The notes under the pieces were generated by a model. The model did no database searches and was not told the DNA's origin. It worked only from the letters and a program-made list of their open reading frames with translations. Shown here piece by piece: positions 9,742-23,408 of a DNA stretch of 27,135 bases. The position numbers and the translations under genes are program-made. Origin of the DNA: Beroe ovata (taxonomy: Eukaryota; Ctenophora; Nuda; Beroida; Beroidae); the NCBI GenBank assembly GCA_946803715.1, contig CAMPET010000105.1:78244-105378 (forward strand). Reading direction: 5' to 3'. The number at the start of each line of letters is the position of its first letter. Within the stretch, counting starts at the first letter, position 1.

Positions 9742-10498
9742 TATCAGTCCCAGTGGAACCAGGTCAATTTGTTGCTATCATGGGAGCAAGTGGTGCTGGT
9801 AAAACAACTATGCTCAACACTCTGGCAATCAGGAAAGGACCTCGGATCACGACAACTGGTGAAATAACGGTGAACGGCAAGACATCACAAACGCAGATCA
9901 AGAGAATCAGTGCGTATGTCCAGCAGGATGATAACTTTGTGTCCACTCTCACTGTCAAGGAGATCATGATGTATCATGTGAGTCAGAGAGCGGGGACTGG
10001 GCACGAGTTGCATAGCTGTCTATTGTCAGACAGTTGAAATAGCCTTGTCAAGATCTTGAGAGTTATCTGGCTCACAAATGAAGTGAATTGTGCTTGTCAT
10101 TTCTATAGAACTTGCTGATTTTATGTGCTATAATCACAATAATCCTGTGCCCACTCGCACAGGCTAATCTGAGGATCTGTACCGATCCTATTGACCCTAA
10201 TTCTTGGTGGCGCAGATGGGATCAGAAGAGGGATCAAGTTCCTGATTCTATTCCTTCTCTCGGAGTCAACCTCCCTTCTGCTGCCAGTGATCAAACCCCT
10301 GCTGCCTCTCTTCCTCGCACATCAGATGAAGTTTTCTTGGATTTCTTGCGAGAGTCAGTTTTGCAGTCCCTGTCTCGTGGGCGGATCAGGTACCCTGTTT
10401 TGATGGCAAAACTCGAAACACGGTATCCTGGTTTCGTCCAGAAACAGGTGGCTAATAGGGTTAAATTGTTGAGGATAACAGGCAGACTGAATTATTGA
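9742..10498 (+). pseudogene. ABCG-type ABC transporter fragment, Walker A exon plus fused tail
   Basis: Exon 9742-9977 (after polypyrimidine-tag, before gtgagt) encodes the first part of an ABCG nucleotide-binding domain: VEPGQFVAIMG, Walker A GASGAGKTT (9783-9806), TGEITVNGK, and the Q-loop stretch AYVQQDDNFVSTLTVKEIMM. ABCG proteins are half-transporters using ATP to move lipids or other molecules across membranes. Exon 10163-10498 follows in phase 0 after a cag acceptor and begins ANLRI, matching the next ABCG residues (compare MMVSANLKL in ABCG4). It then departs into a sequence without ABC motifs (DPNSWWRRWDQKRD ... YPVLMAKLETRYP) and stops at 10496-10498. The signature motif (SGGE), Walker B, H-loop and all membrane helices are absent, so a working transporter is impossible from this locus. 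It is interpreted as a truncated copy inside the retroposed segment. Confidence 0.65.
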
Positions 10499-10648
10499 AT
10501 TATTTAAGTGTGAAGATTTGTATTTTTTAATGGAATGTATTTATTGGAAGCTGTTGATATTGCATAATTGATATGTTCATACTGAAGGTTATCCAATTCC
10601 ATCTCACATCATTATCTTTATGTGTTGGAAAACATCCTTGGATATAAT

Positions 10649-10677
10649 GAAAAAAAAAGAAAAAAAAAGAAAAAAAA
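10649..10677 (+). repeat. A-rich tail of the retroposed segment
   Basis: Three runs of 7-9 adenines, each separated by a single g, immediately precede the right 19-bp direct repeat. No canonical aataaa lies just upstream; tataatgaa is the closest. Confidence 0.75.
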
Positions 10678-10696
10678 GATTCTCCCACGGAAAACA
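10678..10696. repeat. Right 19-bp direct repeat (target-site duplication)
   Basis: This is an exact second copy of gattctcccacggaaaaca from 9053-9071, placed directly after the A-rich tail. Confidence 0.7.
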
Positions 10697-10867
10697 TGGA
10701 CATGAGACAAAACTCAGTTAATGCCAGACCAAAGATGGCTTGCAGTTGGACGGACCTCTAACGGTAAATGGAGGCAGAGAGACATCTGTGGACAGTATCC
10801 GGGCCGGGTAATAAGGTTGTATAGAAATTTGTCGTGCTCCACCAAATACGTGGGGAAAATGATATCA

Positions 10868-10989
10868 GGAGCTCCTTCACGAAAACTTAGGCGTTAGGAA
10901 TTCCTAAATGGATGTAAGGTCAGCTGAAAAGGTATCCTAACTCCATTTAGGAATTCCTTAACGTCTCCCTAAGTGTTCTGGAAGGAGCC
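10868..10989. mobile_element. Short hairpin element (MITE-like)
   Basis: Left arm 10868-10912 (ggagctccttcacgaaaac ... ggaattcctaaatgga) pairs with right arm 10942-10989 (tccatttaggaattcct ... gttctggaaggagcc) around a 29-base loop, with a few mismatches. The outer end, read inwards, is ggctccttccagaac. It resembles the outer end of the hairpin at 22409-22512 (gggtcctttccgaaac), suggesting one family. Short a/t-rich flanks are similar on both sides, but a definite target duplication is not clear. Confidence 0.65.
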
Positions 10990-12040
10990 CCAAATGACAG
11001 GAGAAGAATTAAAACACTTATTCTGTTATTGAAGAGAAGAATTAAAACAAACCACGTATGGAAATATAACCCGGTACAGGTGTTACCTGTTTATAAAACA
11101 ATCGTAGTGATTTGAATATGATAAATTTCAGTTACACATAAATTGAGTACCTACAGTATTCAGCATTTTGACAACACAGGCCACAGCGACCCTGGACAGG
11201 TTTGAGAAATGCAGACTAAACGGGTTCAAGGAGGACGATAACGAGTATCACAAACGGAGCATTTCGTCTCAGTTGTCTGTACTGTAATAAATAACATCGT
11301 AATAGCCAAGATTCTCCTAGAAAGCTTAGAAGATGTGAGGTAAAACAAGGTTCTCATGAAAAATGAAAGCCCAGGTTCTCTTACGAGAAATGATTAAGAG
11401 GAGGTTCTGTTGGACATTCAAGCAAGAGTTCAGTAACAGTTCAGTAAGAGTTAAGTATGCAAGAGTTAAGAAAGAGAAAAGTATGAAGCAAAGAATGAAG
11501 TAGGGTCCTATCATAATCAGACTGAATGATAATTACATTATGCAATTTCATATTCAACTGTAATTTGATCATAGATATTGTATAATAACTCTAAAAATGT
11601 AATAGGTACAAGTTGCTCTAAAATCATCAAAGCAGGTGACAAGATAACACCCCTCAATATATTTATAGACTGGTTCAGGTTACACCTCCAAACGATGGAG
11701 TGGACTCAAAGTGATGATAATCACACCCAATCAAACACAAGTTTCCTGTGAACCAAGAAAGATTCGTCCATTTCAGACGTGAAGTACTTATGGATTGCTG
11801 CATTGGATTCTATGATTCAACCATCTTCGGTGACCTATCGGTCCATATAACGACCTAGACGCCCGTAAAAATGGGTTGCAGTGTTAAGTGTTAACAAACA
11901 AGTTATCTAACAAGTAAATTATATAATGAGATTATTCAAATCCAGGGAGGGAAGCTCCTTATTGAAAGGAGAATCTGGGTACATCACTCAACTTTCTTTG
12001 TACTTGAGTTTATTATAAGAAATCTCAATTAAATTATTAA
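10990..12040. other. Non-coding stretch
   Basis: AT-rich DNA without a supported gene. At 11395-11490 there is a purine-rich patch with irregular repeats of gttcagta, agagttaag and aagag words; a chance minus-strand open frame lies across it. Nothing else was seen. Confidence 0.4.
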
Positions 12041-13789
12041 ATCGATAGGCTGATTCATCAACGAATCGCAGAATATGAAGTAACAAGGGGGGAGAAGCTG
12101 TTACAAAGAGCTATACGGAAAGAAAGAAGAGATATGACGGGCACTAACATGAGGCGTGTTTCACTCAACAAAACCTTGTTGGCATTGGAGGTTGCTGGTC
12201 TTCTCCCTCTGACAGTCACCTTGATGTCTGCAGTGATTGTTTCACTATCCTCTCTTACGAAGTTACTGTGCCAGTTACTGTACAGTGTACAGTTACTGCA
12301 TAAGCCACTTATTCTTCTGTAATATAAAGATGGAATTGAAGGAGCAAATCTCTCATCGGCCGCTCATCAGACTAACTCCTCGGTGGCTGATTGAGAAGAA
12401 CGTTTTCCCAATCACTGCTGACAGACAGGTTCCAGGTAGATGTGTCTTGAATGAAGGAACCTATGTTGCACGTAATTAATACCGTCCTAGCTAGACGTGA
12501 TAGATGGGTGCAGTCTGTCTATTACAAAACTCACCAGTTAAATACTGTATGTAAAACTATAAATGCTATAATTGAATTGGCAGCAGATAAGAGTAAGTAT
12601 ACTGCATTTATAGGGCAGGAATTTCTTGTCAAGGGTTGGGAGCCATACTTCCCTCAGTATATTTTCAAGGAAGGCACTTCTATATTTCCCTTGATAAAAG
12701 CACAACATAAATGTCCTGACAATGATGTCAACGATGAAGAGAGACCTTTGTTCAATCCATGTAAGGATGAAATCTGTGTTAATAGAGCAACACAAACTGA
12801 GATCGAGAGGATTGAAAACTGTTCTCTACACTTGTGCTTCCCTACATAGAAAAAGTGTAAGGAGTACCTTAAGTGAGTTTGATTTCTGTCCAGATAACTT
12901 AATCACCACTATGTAAAATAATAAGGTATTAAATTCAATTCAACGTGTTTATCTATTCTTAATATTCATATCCATTCTTATTTATTCTTATTATTGTATT
13001 ACTTCACGAAAAGATATTGTATTATAGTATTCAAATGTAAAAGAATCACCCCAGAAGAACACAAAGAGTTCCAGGTGTTTATCAAGAAGTAACAATAAGT
13101 ACAAGGGAAGTGATAGAGGGATAGAAAGCAAGGTCAAGGTCGACATGAAGAGGCAGACTATATTGTTGCAAAAGATAGGTATCAGAGGATTGAAAATCTG
13201 AGAGGGGATGTCAGCTCACTAGCTCAGGGCCAAGCTTTACTCAGACAAAAGCCTCACTCAACTAATAGGACAGTGGTTGTCAACTAACAAATGTTAATTA
13301 ATTGCTGAAGTTTTCCTATCATGAGTTCCGATCTCGATTTAGACTCTATATATTCCATACTCTATATCAAGACTCTTCCATTCCATCTCCATGGGAGATA
13401 TCATAGGTAATCCCATGCGATAATACCCTTCTCAAGTCTCAACCACTGGAAGACTGGAGAAGTTTAAAAAGTTTTTTTGCTATTCAATGCAATGTTGCTA
13501 TTCAATGGTATGAAAAAAAGTGTACACTGCACAGTGCACAATATAATACAATGGGTACAATCTGTAGATCCAGATAGGCAGTTCTTCTCGTTCCTCACTC
13601 ATAGTCTGCGAAATATGATATCTGTTTTTATGGCATTACAATCACACTTGAATAAAAAACAGGATGAATATCCCAGAGGCGTGTCACAATAAGTTGACCC
13701 GAATGGGTGACAAGATTGAGTCCCAAACCCTGCTTGACATGACAGCAGATAATATGCAGTCCAAAGATCTTACCATTGCCAAGATCTGA
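12041..13789 (+). pseudogene. Block of short, frame-broken coding fragments, unknown family
   Basis: Several plus-strand frames with coding-like composition follow one another. Frame 12041-12322 (93 codons, inner ATG 12134) has a charged N-terminal part (HQRIAEYEVTRGEKLLQRAI) and then a hydrophobic stretch (ALEVAGLLPLTVTLMSAVIV). Frame 12330-12479 starts MELKEQISHRPL. Frame 12451-12849 (132 aa) contains INAIIELAADKSKYTAFIGQ and EFLVKGWEPYFPQYIF. A frame ending at 13092 has a hydrophobic run (YLFLLLLYYF) then KRITPEEHKEFQVFIKK. Frame 13120-13287 includes HEEADYIVAKDRYQRIENLR. Frames 13477-13692 and 13664-13789 overlap. No domain is recognised. The serial frames on one strand, broken by stops and shifts, suggest a decayed multi-exon gene or mobile or viral-type element; the family is not known. 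Confidence 0.35.
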
Positions 13790-14674
13790 GTATCGGTCTT
13801 GGTTCAGGAATCAAGAGCCGTCATAGTAATTTATAAAAGCAGGGACAACATGGGGCTGCGGTCGTATCATAAAGTTGGGTTGTTCCATGTCCAGATTCTC
13901 ATCCTGAATGAAATTGAAAGGGTGAGATGTGCTGCTTTACCAGATCTCAATCGGATCACATTCTATATCTACTGTTCTGTGCGACTAACCTTCAACACAC
14001 ACTATACATAAACAAAGGAAAAGAAGATGTTCTACAATACTCAATTAGAGTCAGAATCGTTTTTAATAAGTTGATAATCATAGCTATCACCTAAAATGGT
14101 GATAAACATAGGTATAAGTTTGGACAATTACTTAGATAGATATCTCTTGTAATGCTCAGATCTGGCAATTGAAATAGCCTCCGAGTTAGGCCTCCTATAG
14201 ATATTGTAAAATTATTGATCTTGCAGGACCCGAGGCTATTCGGATCTCCTAGAAGCTGTTCACATTTGTTATGTTGGGGAGGGGCCACAATTTTCAGTCA
14301 CATAAAAGCAATTGACCAATGAAAACATGAGTACAGCCAATGAAAATCGAGAAACGCTAATTAAAAACATTTGTGACCATCCAATAATGAAGGTATAAGC
14401 TTAAGTATGATAGACTTCAGAATGATAGAACTTCTGATAGAATAACAACATTCATACATCATAGACTCATGAAGTTATCTATTAACACCAAATCTACATT
14501 CTACAAGCTCTAAATATTGAAATAGGTAATGAAGTCTACAGCACACAAACATCCTTACTAAATAACTACGGTACAGTATACAATAAAGCAATTACTGAAG
14601 CACTATTAATCAAATGTCTATTAACAAGAAACAAATAACCTGTGGCATCCTTGCTTGTCATATTTAGTTCATGT
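13790..14674. other. Non-coding stretch 3' of the glycosyltransferase
   Basis: Holds no supported gene. A small inverted repeat (aatagcctccgag near 14174 and cccgaggctattcgg near 14229) could form a stem. Two ccaatgaaaa words lie at about 14317 and 14338. A minus-strand poly(A) signal for the glycosyltransferase was not clearly seen. Confidence 0.4.
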
Positions 14675-16505
14675 TTACTCTTTTTTCAATTTTCGGCTAA
14701 GATATTGGAAAATTTTTTTAATGCATCGGAATAGAACAAAAAGCAAAAGTACTATTGTAACTGTGAGAAAAAACAATGCCAACAAGAGGAAATCCAAGTT
14801 AGTGACCTCGAAAAACCATTGTTTTTTGATGATTTGGTTTTTCAGATAACTAGCATTCCCCTGTTTTGCAAGAAGTTTGATGTAAAACTTCAAAACCTCA
14901 GACCCTGAGCCAGGGTCATTCTTTGCAATCTCAGTAGCAGATTTCATGCTGCTTGCATAGTTATCTCTATTCAAGAGTACTTTTGACACCACTTGCCTCA
15001 TGGATTCATATGAAATATCCTCTTTCAAGAGGTAAGTACCAAATTGCTTTTGGTCAACCAGCCGTGCATTATGATATTGATCTGCAAACAAAGGAATGCA
15101 CAACAAGGGGACATTATAGAAAATACTCTCAAGCCTGCCGTTGTTGCCACAATGTGAAATGAACATTGTTATTTTTCCACTTCCCAATAAGTCTCTTTGA
15201 GAGAACCATGTACGAACATAGTACTTGGTTTTGGGTAAATCATATGCATCAATAATCTTACTGGGCGCCTTAACAATAAAGCAAGCTTCTTTGTTATAGA
15301 ACACTTCAAATAGAATGCCCAATTTTGGATATACTGAGAATATATCCTCCACATAACTCCCAAATGAAATGTATACAATGTGCTCATGAGGGCAACTCTG
15401 AATGAAAACATTCAAACTGGGATCAAGAGTCTTATTAATGCGATTTTCTAGTTGAAAGTGACCAAGGTAAAATGTGTTTGGAGGTGCAAGATAAGGGAAA
15501 GAAAATGCAGGGTGATCCAATAGAAAAGAAATGTCATAAAGATCAAAGAAATCTGCAACATCTATATTAAGTTGGTTTATATCTTCCAGGTAGGATGAGG
15601 AAATGACTTTCATAATGAAACTGAATATCCTAAAATTCCTGAAATTTTAGGACTGCTTAGCAGAGGAATAATCAAAATTTCATACATCAGTCTAACTTAT
15701 TAACATCATTTATTTATCAATAAGTTTATGACTCCAGTTCCATATGCAAATTAATTCAATTTTGCTAACCTCTTCAGAATATTCCAGCGTTCCATGAAAG
15801 TAGGTTCATTATGCCCAATAATATTGTTTGTCAAATTTGGTTCACTATTAAGTAATCCTGGTAAACCAAACTTATCCCTCAGCCCTCTGCAAAGTTAATG
15901 GATTAGGTTGAATTGAGATATAAATTTATGAAGTGGAAATAATCATAAAATTATTCTATGACAAACTTCATGTCAGCCAGGCAGTTGATTCCAATCACTG
16001 GGATATTCAGCTCTTGCAGTTTTACTGCTATCATCATGAACATGTAATCATCCATAACTATCACATCGAAATTTCCTTGTCTCAAGAAAGTATCAAACTC
16101 TTTGCCTTCAAAGTAGGATCTTAAGTTATTCATTAGGTCAATGAAAAGTTTCTGAATCTCATCACTCCCTACTATAACATCTGCCATCATGTCTTCTGAT
16201 GATGGCATGAGAATGACTTGTTTGAAGACATTTGACCATGATAACAGGCGTTTTGATGTGGCTGCTTCATTTTCTATAGAACTGAAGGAGAACCCTCGAT
16301 CAATCATGCTTACACGCCCATCTGCATTAGCACCAAACATAGTAACATTGAAGTTGTAACTAGCCAGTAATTCAGCAATATCACCCATAGCAAAAAAATG
16401 TGATCCAGGAGAACCAGATAGGACCAAGATATTCAGCTCACAATTAATTCCTCCAATTAATTGGAACCAAGTGCAGAAAATCAAGACTGGGCCAACAACC
16501 TTCAT
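14675..16505 (-). CDS. UDP-glycosyltransferase (UGT, GT1 family), complete, three exons
   Basis: Minus-strand exons are 16505-15967, 15886-15770 and 15620-14675, joined in phases 2 and 2. They give 533 aa, the usual length for animal UGTs, which move a sugar from a UDP-sugar to small lipophilic acceptors in the ER lumen. A signal peptide covers about residues 1-22. The N-terminal acceptor domain has the conserved His in SPGSH (His36) and an Asp in VIVMDD (about 152), the expected catalytic pair. Exon 2 supplies GLRDKFGLPGLL. The donor-sugar signature begins at about residue 375: HCGNNGRLES, then NVPLLCIPLFADQYHNA; Cys replaces the second residue of the usual HGG. VYISFGS lies about 75 residues earlier. 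One membrane helix near the C-terminus (about FLLLALFFLTVTIVLLLFVL) is followed by a basic tail ending KLKKE, a KxKxx-type ER retrieval motif. Exon 1 uses a weak gtttgt donor. The sugar and acceptor cannot be predicted. Confidence 0.9.
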
Positions 16506-17042
16506 TCTAACATTCTATGTAGAAATGGTACTGTTCAACAGAACTACTCTTACCAGCAATAGCATAATATTACCCAATAGTGTCAGGATTTTCATGAACA
16601 TAATAGACCCAGCTAAGCTAAAATGCCACATTCTTATCAACTTGAAGTAATNATATAAGGAATTGGGCGTGGCCTAAAAAACCATCGCCCCCATGAGCTC
16701 GCTTGGTAAACTTTCTTCTGTGGTTTCCTAACACCCAATACAACTACCTGAATCCAAAAATGAATTGTTATAAAGCAGTTCCAGGTGATTTCAAAAAAAG
16801 GCTGGACTATTATATCATGTATGTTATATGTTGTATCACCTGTGTGAAGAAATGCACACTGAATTATCACCTACTATGATTGATATTGCACATTGCTTTG
16901 ATTTATATGAGCGGCAATGCGATAGTGCACTAAAGATTTTTGACTCGGCGTGCAGTGTATGTTTTTTTAAATTGTTGTTGTCTGGCATATGGCGTAGCTA
17001 AACCGCTGATTCATGCTGCAAACTGCAAAGTGGCTTGCGTCA
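16506..17042. other. Upstream region of the glycosyltransferase, with an N
   Basis: Holds the presumed promoter side of the minus-strand glycosyltransferase and a single N at 16652, a possible assembly join. A minus-strand open frame across the N (16637-16870) has no recognised motif. No TATA box was confidently placed. Confidence 0.4.
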
Positions 17043-17215
17043 TTGTCGATCGATGATAGACCCTGTCGAGAATTTCGTCGCGCGCGGCTGACGCAAGCCG
17101 CTTCGCGGCTTGCATCAGCGGTCTGGCATCGTCCGACAACTTGCGTCAACGAATAAGTTTGAGCCGCGCGCGGAATCGAGCGAGATTCTCGACACGGTTT
17201 GTCATCCATCGACAA
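17043..17215. mobile_element. GC-rich palindromic element, copy B
   Basis: It starts ttgtcgatcgatgatagac, continues cctgtcgagaatttcg and ends gtcatccatcgacaa, sharing both ends with copy A at 3007-3290. It has the same inner stem, gcaagccgc/gcggcttgc (about 17093-17113). Its gtttgagccgcgcgcgg near 17158 is the reverse complement of a stretch in the left half of copy A, as expected for a palindromic family. It is about 110 bp shorter than copy A. CG-alternating DNA also lies at 17359-17402. Confidence 0.7.
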
Positions 17216-17431
17216 AATAACTGCAATGCTTGATGCTGCCTGCACATTCTACATTGCTATCTGTGAGTACATAGCGAAGTCTGTACCTCAGGTCACATAA
17301 CATTCAACAATTATAAAAATCACACAAATGACGCAAACAGCTGCACTTGTTTAAGTCGAGCGCGCGTAGTTATATATAAAGCCTACGATAAATGCGCGCG
17401 CGAGACTGGAGAAACATAGATCAGATGAATC

Positions 17432-17622
17432 TGAAAAGCTGACGTTTGCAAGGTTTCACTTTTTTGTATGATATCATCAATAAAATTTGAAAAGGGAGTG
17501 CCACACTTTGTTGAGATCTTGAAGAATAGACCTAAATGTTCTAAAACTGTTAGTAGATTCGTGGAAAAAAGTGTATGGGTTTGATTCAATTGATCTTGTG
17601 TCTCACTGTCTACAATGTTCAA
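17432..17622 (-). CDS. Possible orphan exon on the minus strand, unknown
   Basis: A minus-strand frame starting MNIVDSETQDQLNQ and running through LLTVLEHLGLFFKISTKCG to IIQKSETLQTSAFQ has coding-like composition. The frame continues in GC-rich repeat sequence to 17383, which is unlikely to be coding. No family, splice partner or clear promoter is seen. Confidence 0.2.
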
Positions 17623-17898
17623 TCACCTGAAGCATAATCAAGTTTTCTTCTAAAACTTGAACTGAACACCTTATTGAACACCTTATTATTGAATTGGACA
17701 CCTTCAACCTAGAACCAGTAAATCTGCACAGTGACACTTCTAATGATTTATTTTTGAAATGTATCTTTTCATAGTATAATGATGAGCAATCTTAACTGGA
17801 TACATTTTAACAACTACCTAATGTGGATAATTGTCTTATCCTTGAATTCAGAGCCTGAGTATTTTATGTACAGGATGGTATGATCAATAACTGCTGTT

Positions 17899-18453
17899 AT
17901 GGGAACCCGGACATTCAGCAGGTCACTTTCATTAAACTTGAAGCCTCTTTCTGATAGTGACCTTTCAGATGACTTGCCAAAACCTTCTATTGTTCAAATT
18001 GCTCCATATTTGTCTCTTGGAAGCGAAAATGATGCTGCTGGAGACATAAAATCTCAAGGAATCACACATTTGCTTAATGTGAGTATTAGCAGTCCCAATC
18101 CTTGTATGTCAGACTGTGTGAAGTATAAAAAGATACCTTTGAAAGATCATGCAACAGAAGATGTAAATGTCATTTTAGATGAAGCATTTTCATTTATTGA
18201 TGATGCACGCAATAATAGTGGGCATGTTCTTGTTTATTGCTATGCTGGCATATCGCGGAGTGTCACAGTTACAGTTGCTTACATGATGGTGAGAAACAAG
18301 ATGCCATTCCAAGAAGCTTACTCCTTTGTCAAATCCCGAAAGAATGACATTTCACCCAACATTGGTTTTATTGGACAATTGCATCAGCTTGAACAGAGTA
18401 TATTGGGACAAGGTGACAAAACTGTGTCAGCTTGTAGGCTGGAGAAATGTTGA
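17899..18453 (+). CDS. Dual-specificity phosphatase, single exon
   Basis: An intronless 184-aa frame begins at ATG 17899. It encodes a compact DUSP domain, which removes phosphate from Ser/Thr and Tyr, often on MAP kinases. After a Ser/Leu-rich N-terminus (1-25), the core opens with IVQIAPYLSLGSENDA and ITHLLNVS. The likely general acid is Asp83 in PLKDHATED. The P-loop is VYCYAGISRS, with nucleophile Cys114 and Arg120 in the C-x5-R spacing; Tyr113 replaces the usual His before the Cys. NDISPNIGFIGQLHQLE at about 150-166 matches the conserved helix of MAP-kinase phosphatases. No rhodanese/MAPK-binding domain is present, so it is an atypical DUSP of usual small size. An acceptor-like tatgtacag at 17866-17874 may join a 5' UTR exon. 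Codon use is AT-rich, like the nearby glycosyltransferase. Confidence 0.88.
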   Translation: MGTRTFSRSLSLNLKPLSDSDLSDDLPKPSIVQIAPYLSLGSENDAAGDIKSQGITHLLNVSISSPNPCMSDCVKYKKIPLKDHATEDVNVILDEAFSFIDDARNNSGHVLVYCYAGISRSVTVTVAYMMVRNKMPFQEAYSFVKSRKNDISPNIGFIGQLHQLEQSILGQGDKTVSACRLEKC

Positions 18454-19453
18454 ATTTCCTATGACCAGCTCACACTTTGACTCCACTTCTTTGAGACAGT
18501 TATAGTCTGTGTGTTACTTAGAGTAATGTTTTGAGTTAATTTGAGCCAGATTTCAACCGTTGTCAAGTAGGTAGGTACCTATACAATGTTTGTTTCAGAT
18601 GCAGCACAAAATCTACATTCTACATGGTCACCTAAATGAGTGCAATCAGTGTCACCTAATTGTCATATCATGTGGGACATTTTCACACTCACAAAATAGT
18701 ATTATTATATCATGTATATTGGATCGTGTTTACTGTATATTCTATTTTCATTCTTCCTTTAGATGATCTGAACTAGTTCAACTTGTTCCAGTTCTTACTG
18801 ATATTGCTATTTGCTATGTAATTTGCAGAAATGTACATAGGTATAAGGTATGTCATTGCATCAGATCACATTCATTATACTTCATTTTCATTTTCCATTT
18901 TCAATATTTCTGCAAAAGGCACTTTTAAAAGTCATCTGATTCCGGGGAAACTCTGAAAGAACTAGGCCATTTCTATACAGGCTACTATAGCTGAAGTACC
19001 TAATCACTTATTATATAGTACCTAATCACTTATAGTACATGTTTTTATGTTGATGCGATTGTGTTTTGTCATAATTCAAACCGATGCCAGAGCATTGGGA
19101 TTCAAATTTGGAGTGAAATCTGTTCGAAAAAGACTTTCATTCTGATATTCTGTACAGCAAATTTCGCTGTGAATGTTTCAAAAGTGATATGTGTATTTTT
19201 CGTAGTTTATGTGAGGTTTCAATATTGACTTTTCCTTTTTCAAAGAAAATGAGCCAGTTTTACTTCTGGCGCCGTGAATGAAATGAAATGTATGAAACGA
19301 TAATTAATGCAATTCTACTGCATATCCTGTTTGACTTGTTGTCTGGTCTATAATGTCAATTACGAAGATAATAAGCATTTATCAAATATCATGTTGAATA
19401 ATAAAAACAATGTGTATCCAGAAAATTTAGTGCCTAAATTTAGATTCTTAGCA
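18454..19453. other. Intergenic stretch between phosphatase and thiolase
   Basis: AT-rich, without a supported gene. A short tandem word (tacctaatcactta) occurs twice at 18997-19034. It should contain the 3' UTR of the phosphatase and the promoter of the thiolase gene, but no poly(A) signal or TATA box is confidently placed. Confidence 0.4.
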
Positions 19454-22749
<3,296 letters not shown>

Positions 22750-23408
22750 GTATGGTTGTACGAGACATGTCTACAGTTACTACTGCATTATAGTTAGGAG
22801 ATCGCTCTGCACACACACACACANGAAAGTGCAAGGCTGGTGAGCTATTGATGACTTGATCAATGATTAGCGATATATGTCATTGATAAATTAGTGAATT
22901 AGTCCCCACGATTGATTCCGATATGGTCAAATTAATAATTGTCCAATTGTTTGTACATAACCTACAGGAATGAATTTTTCTTGTGTTTAATAGCTGAAGG
23001 TTTTATTTTTTTCTTGGTTTGTCTTCTTTATAATGATATCTGCTTCTCTTCTGAACATTTGCTGCTGAAGTGATAGATTCGCGTCGCGTTCGATTTTAAA
23101 TCTAATATAGGTAGGCATTATATAATGTGTTTTGTAAAGAGTCAGAATAATTTATTGAATTCCATATCAAGCTTCGACTACCTAGTTTCATTATCTACCA
23201 GCCCCTCTCAGGATCAAAATTCGTTCAAATCATCGCATCCTTCTAAAGAAATACGGAATGTTATAAGATAGGTCTTGGAACTCATCCAAATCTTGGCAAA
23301 CCTCTCACTGACAATAACATTGTAGCAATGTACAGCCATATGACATGACGTGAAGAGACACTCTGCCCAACACTGCACCAATCTCCCGACCCATCATCTA
23401 TATTGGAG
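22750..23408. other. Gap region between thiolase and dystrophin-family exons
   Basis: Contains a CA run at 22810-22823 ending at an N (22824), then AT-rich DNA. Frames with a start compatible with thiolase exon 11 were looked for (Gly-x-Arg after phase 1, and a CNGGGG block) and not found. Earlier exons for the dystrophin-family gene were not found either. Confidence 0.5.

Larger units (their letters stand above)
9072..10677 (+). mobile_element. Putative retroposed segment with A-rich tail
   Basis: The 1606-bp segment lies exactly between two identical 19-bp direct repeats and ends in an A-rich tail with three blocks of 7-9 adenines separated by g (about 10649-10677). These are the hallmarks of insertion by target-primed reverse transcription. 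Inside are an ABCG ATP-binding exon (9742-9977) with intact acceptor and donor signals, a downstream frame at 10163-10498, and an open frame at 9379-9600. Because an intron appears to remain, the source was probably incompletely spliced RNA, or a retroelement that captured the exon. No reverse transcriptase is encoded, so mobilisation would have been in trans. Confidence 0.6.

Noticed and set aside
10191-10403. Alternative frame with LGGADGIRRGI and LLSESTSLLL, faintly like the ABC signature and Walker B order
   Set aside because: The key SGGE and LDEP residues are missing and the frame is not in phase with the Walker A exon; it is likely coincidence.
11326-11514. Hydrophobic minus-strand frame (62 codons)
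   Set aside because: It arises from the purine-rich repeated patch on the plus strand. Leu/Phe richness follows from the composition.
16185-16208. Inverted repeat tgccatcat...atgatggca inside glycosyltransferase exon 1
   Set aside because: Short, coding, and explained by the residues MPSSEDMMAD; no reason to assign a regulatory role.
22810-22824. CA repeat ending in N as a possible recombination hotspot
   Set aside because: More simply explained as an assembly stop at a microsatellite.
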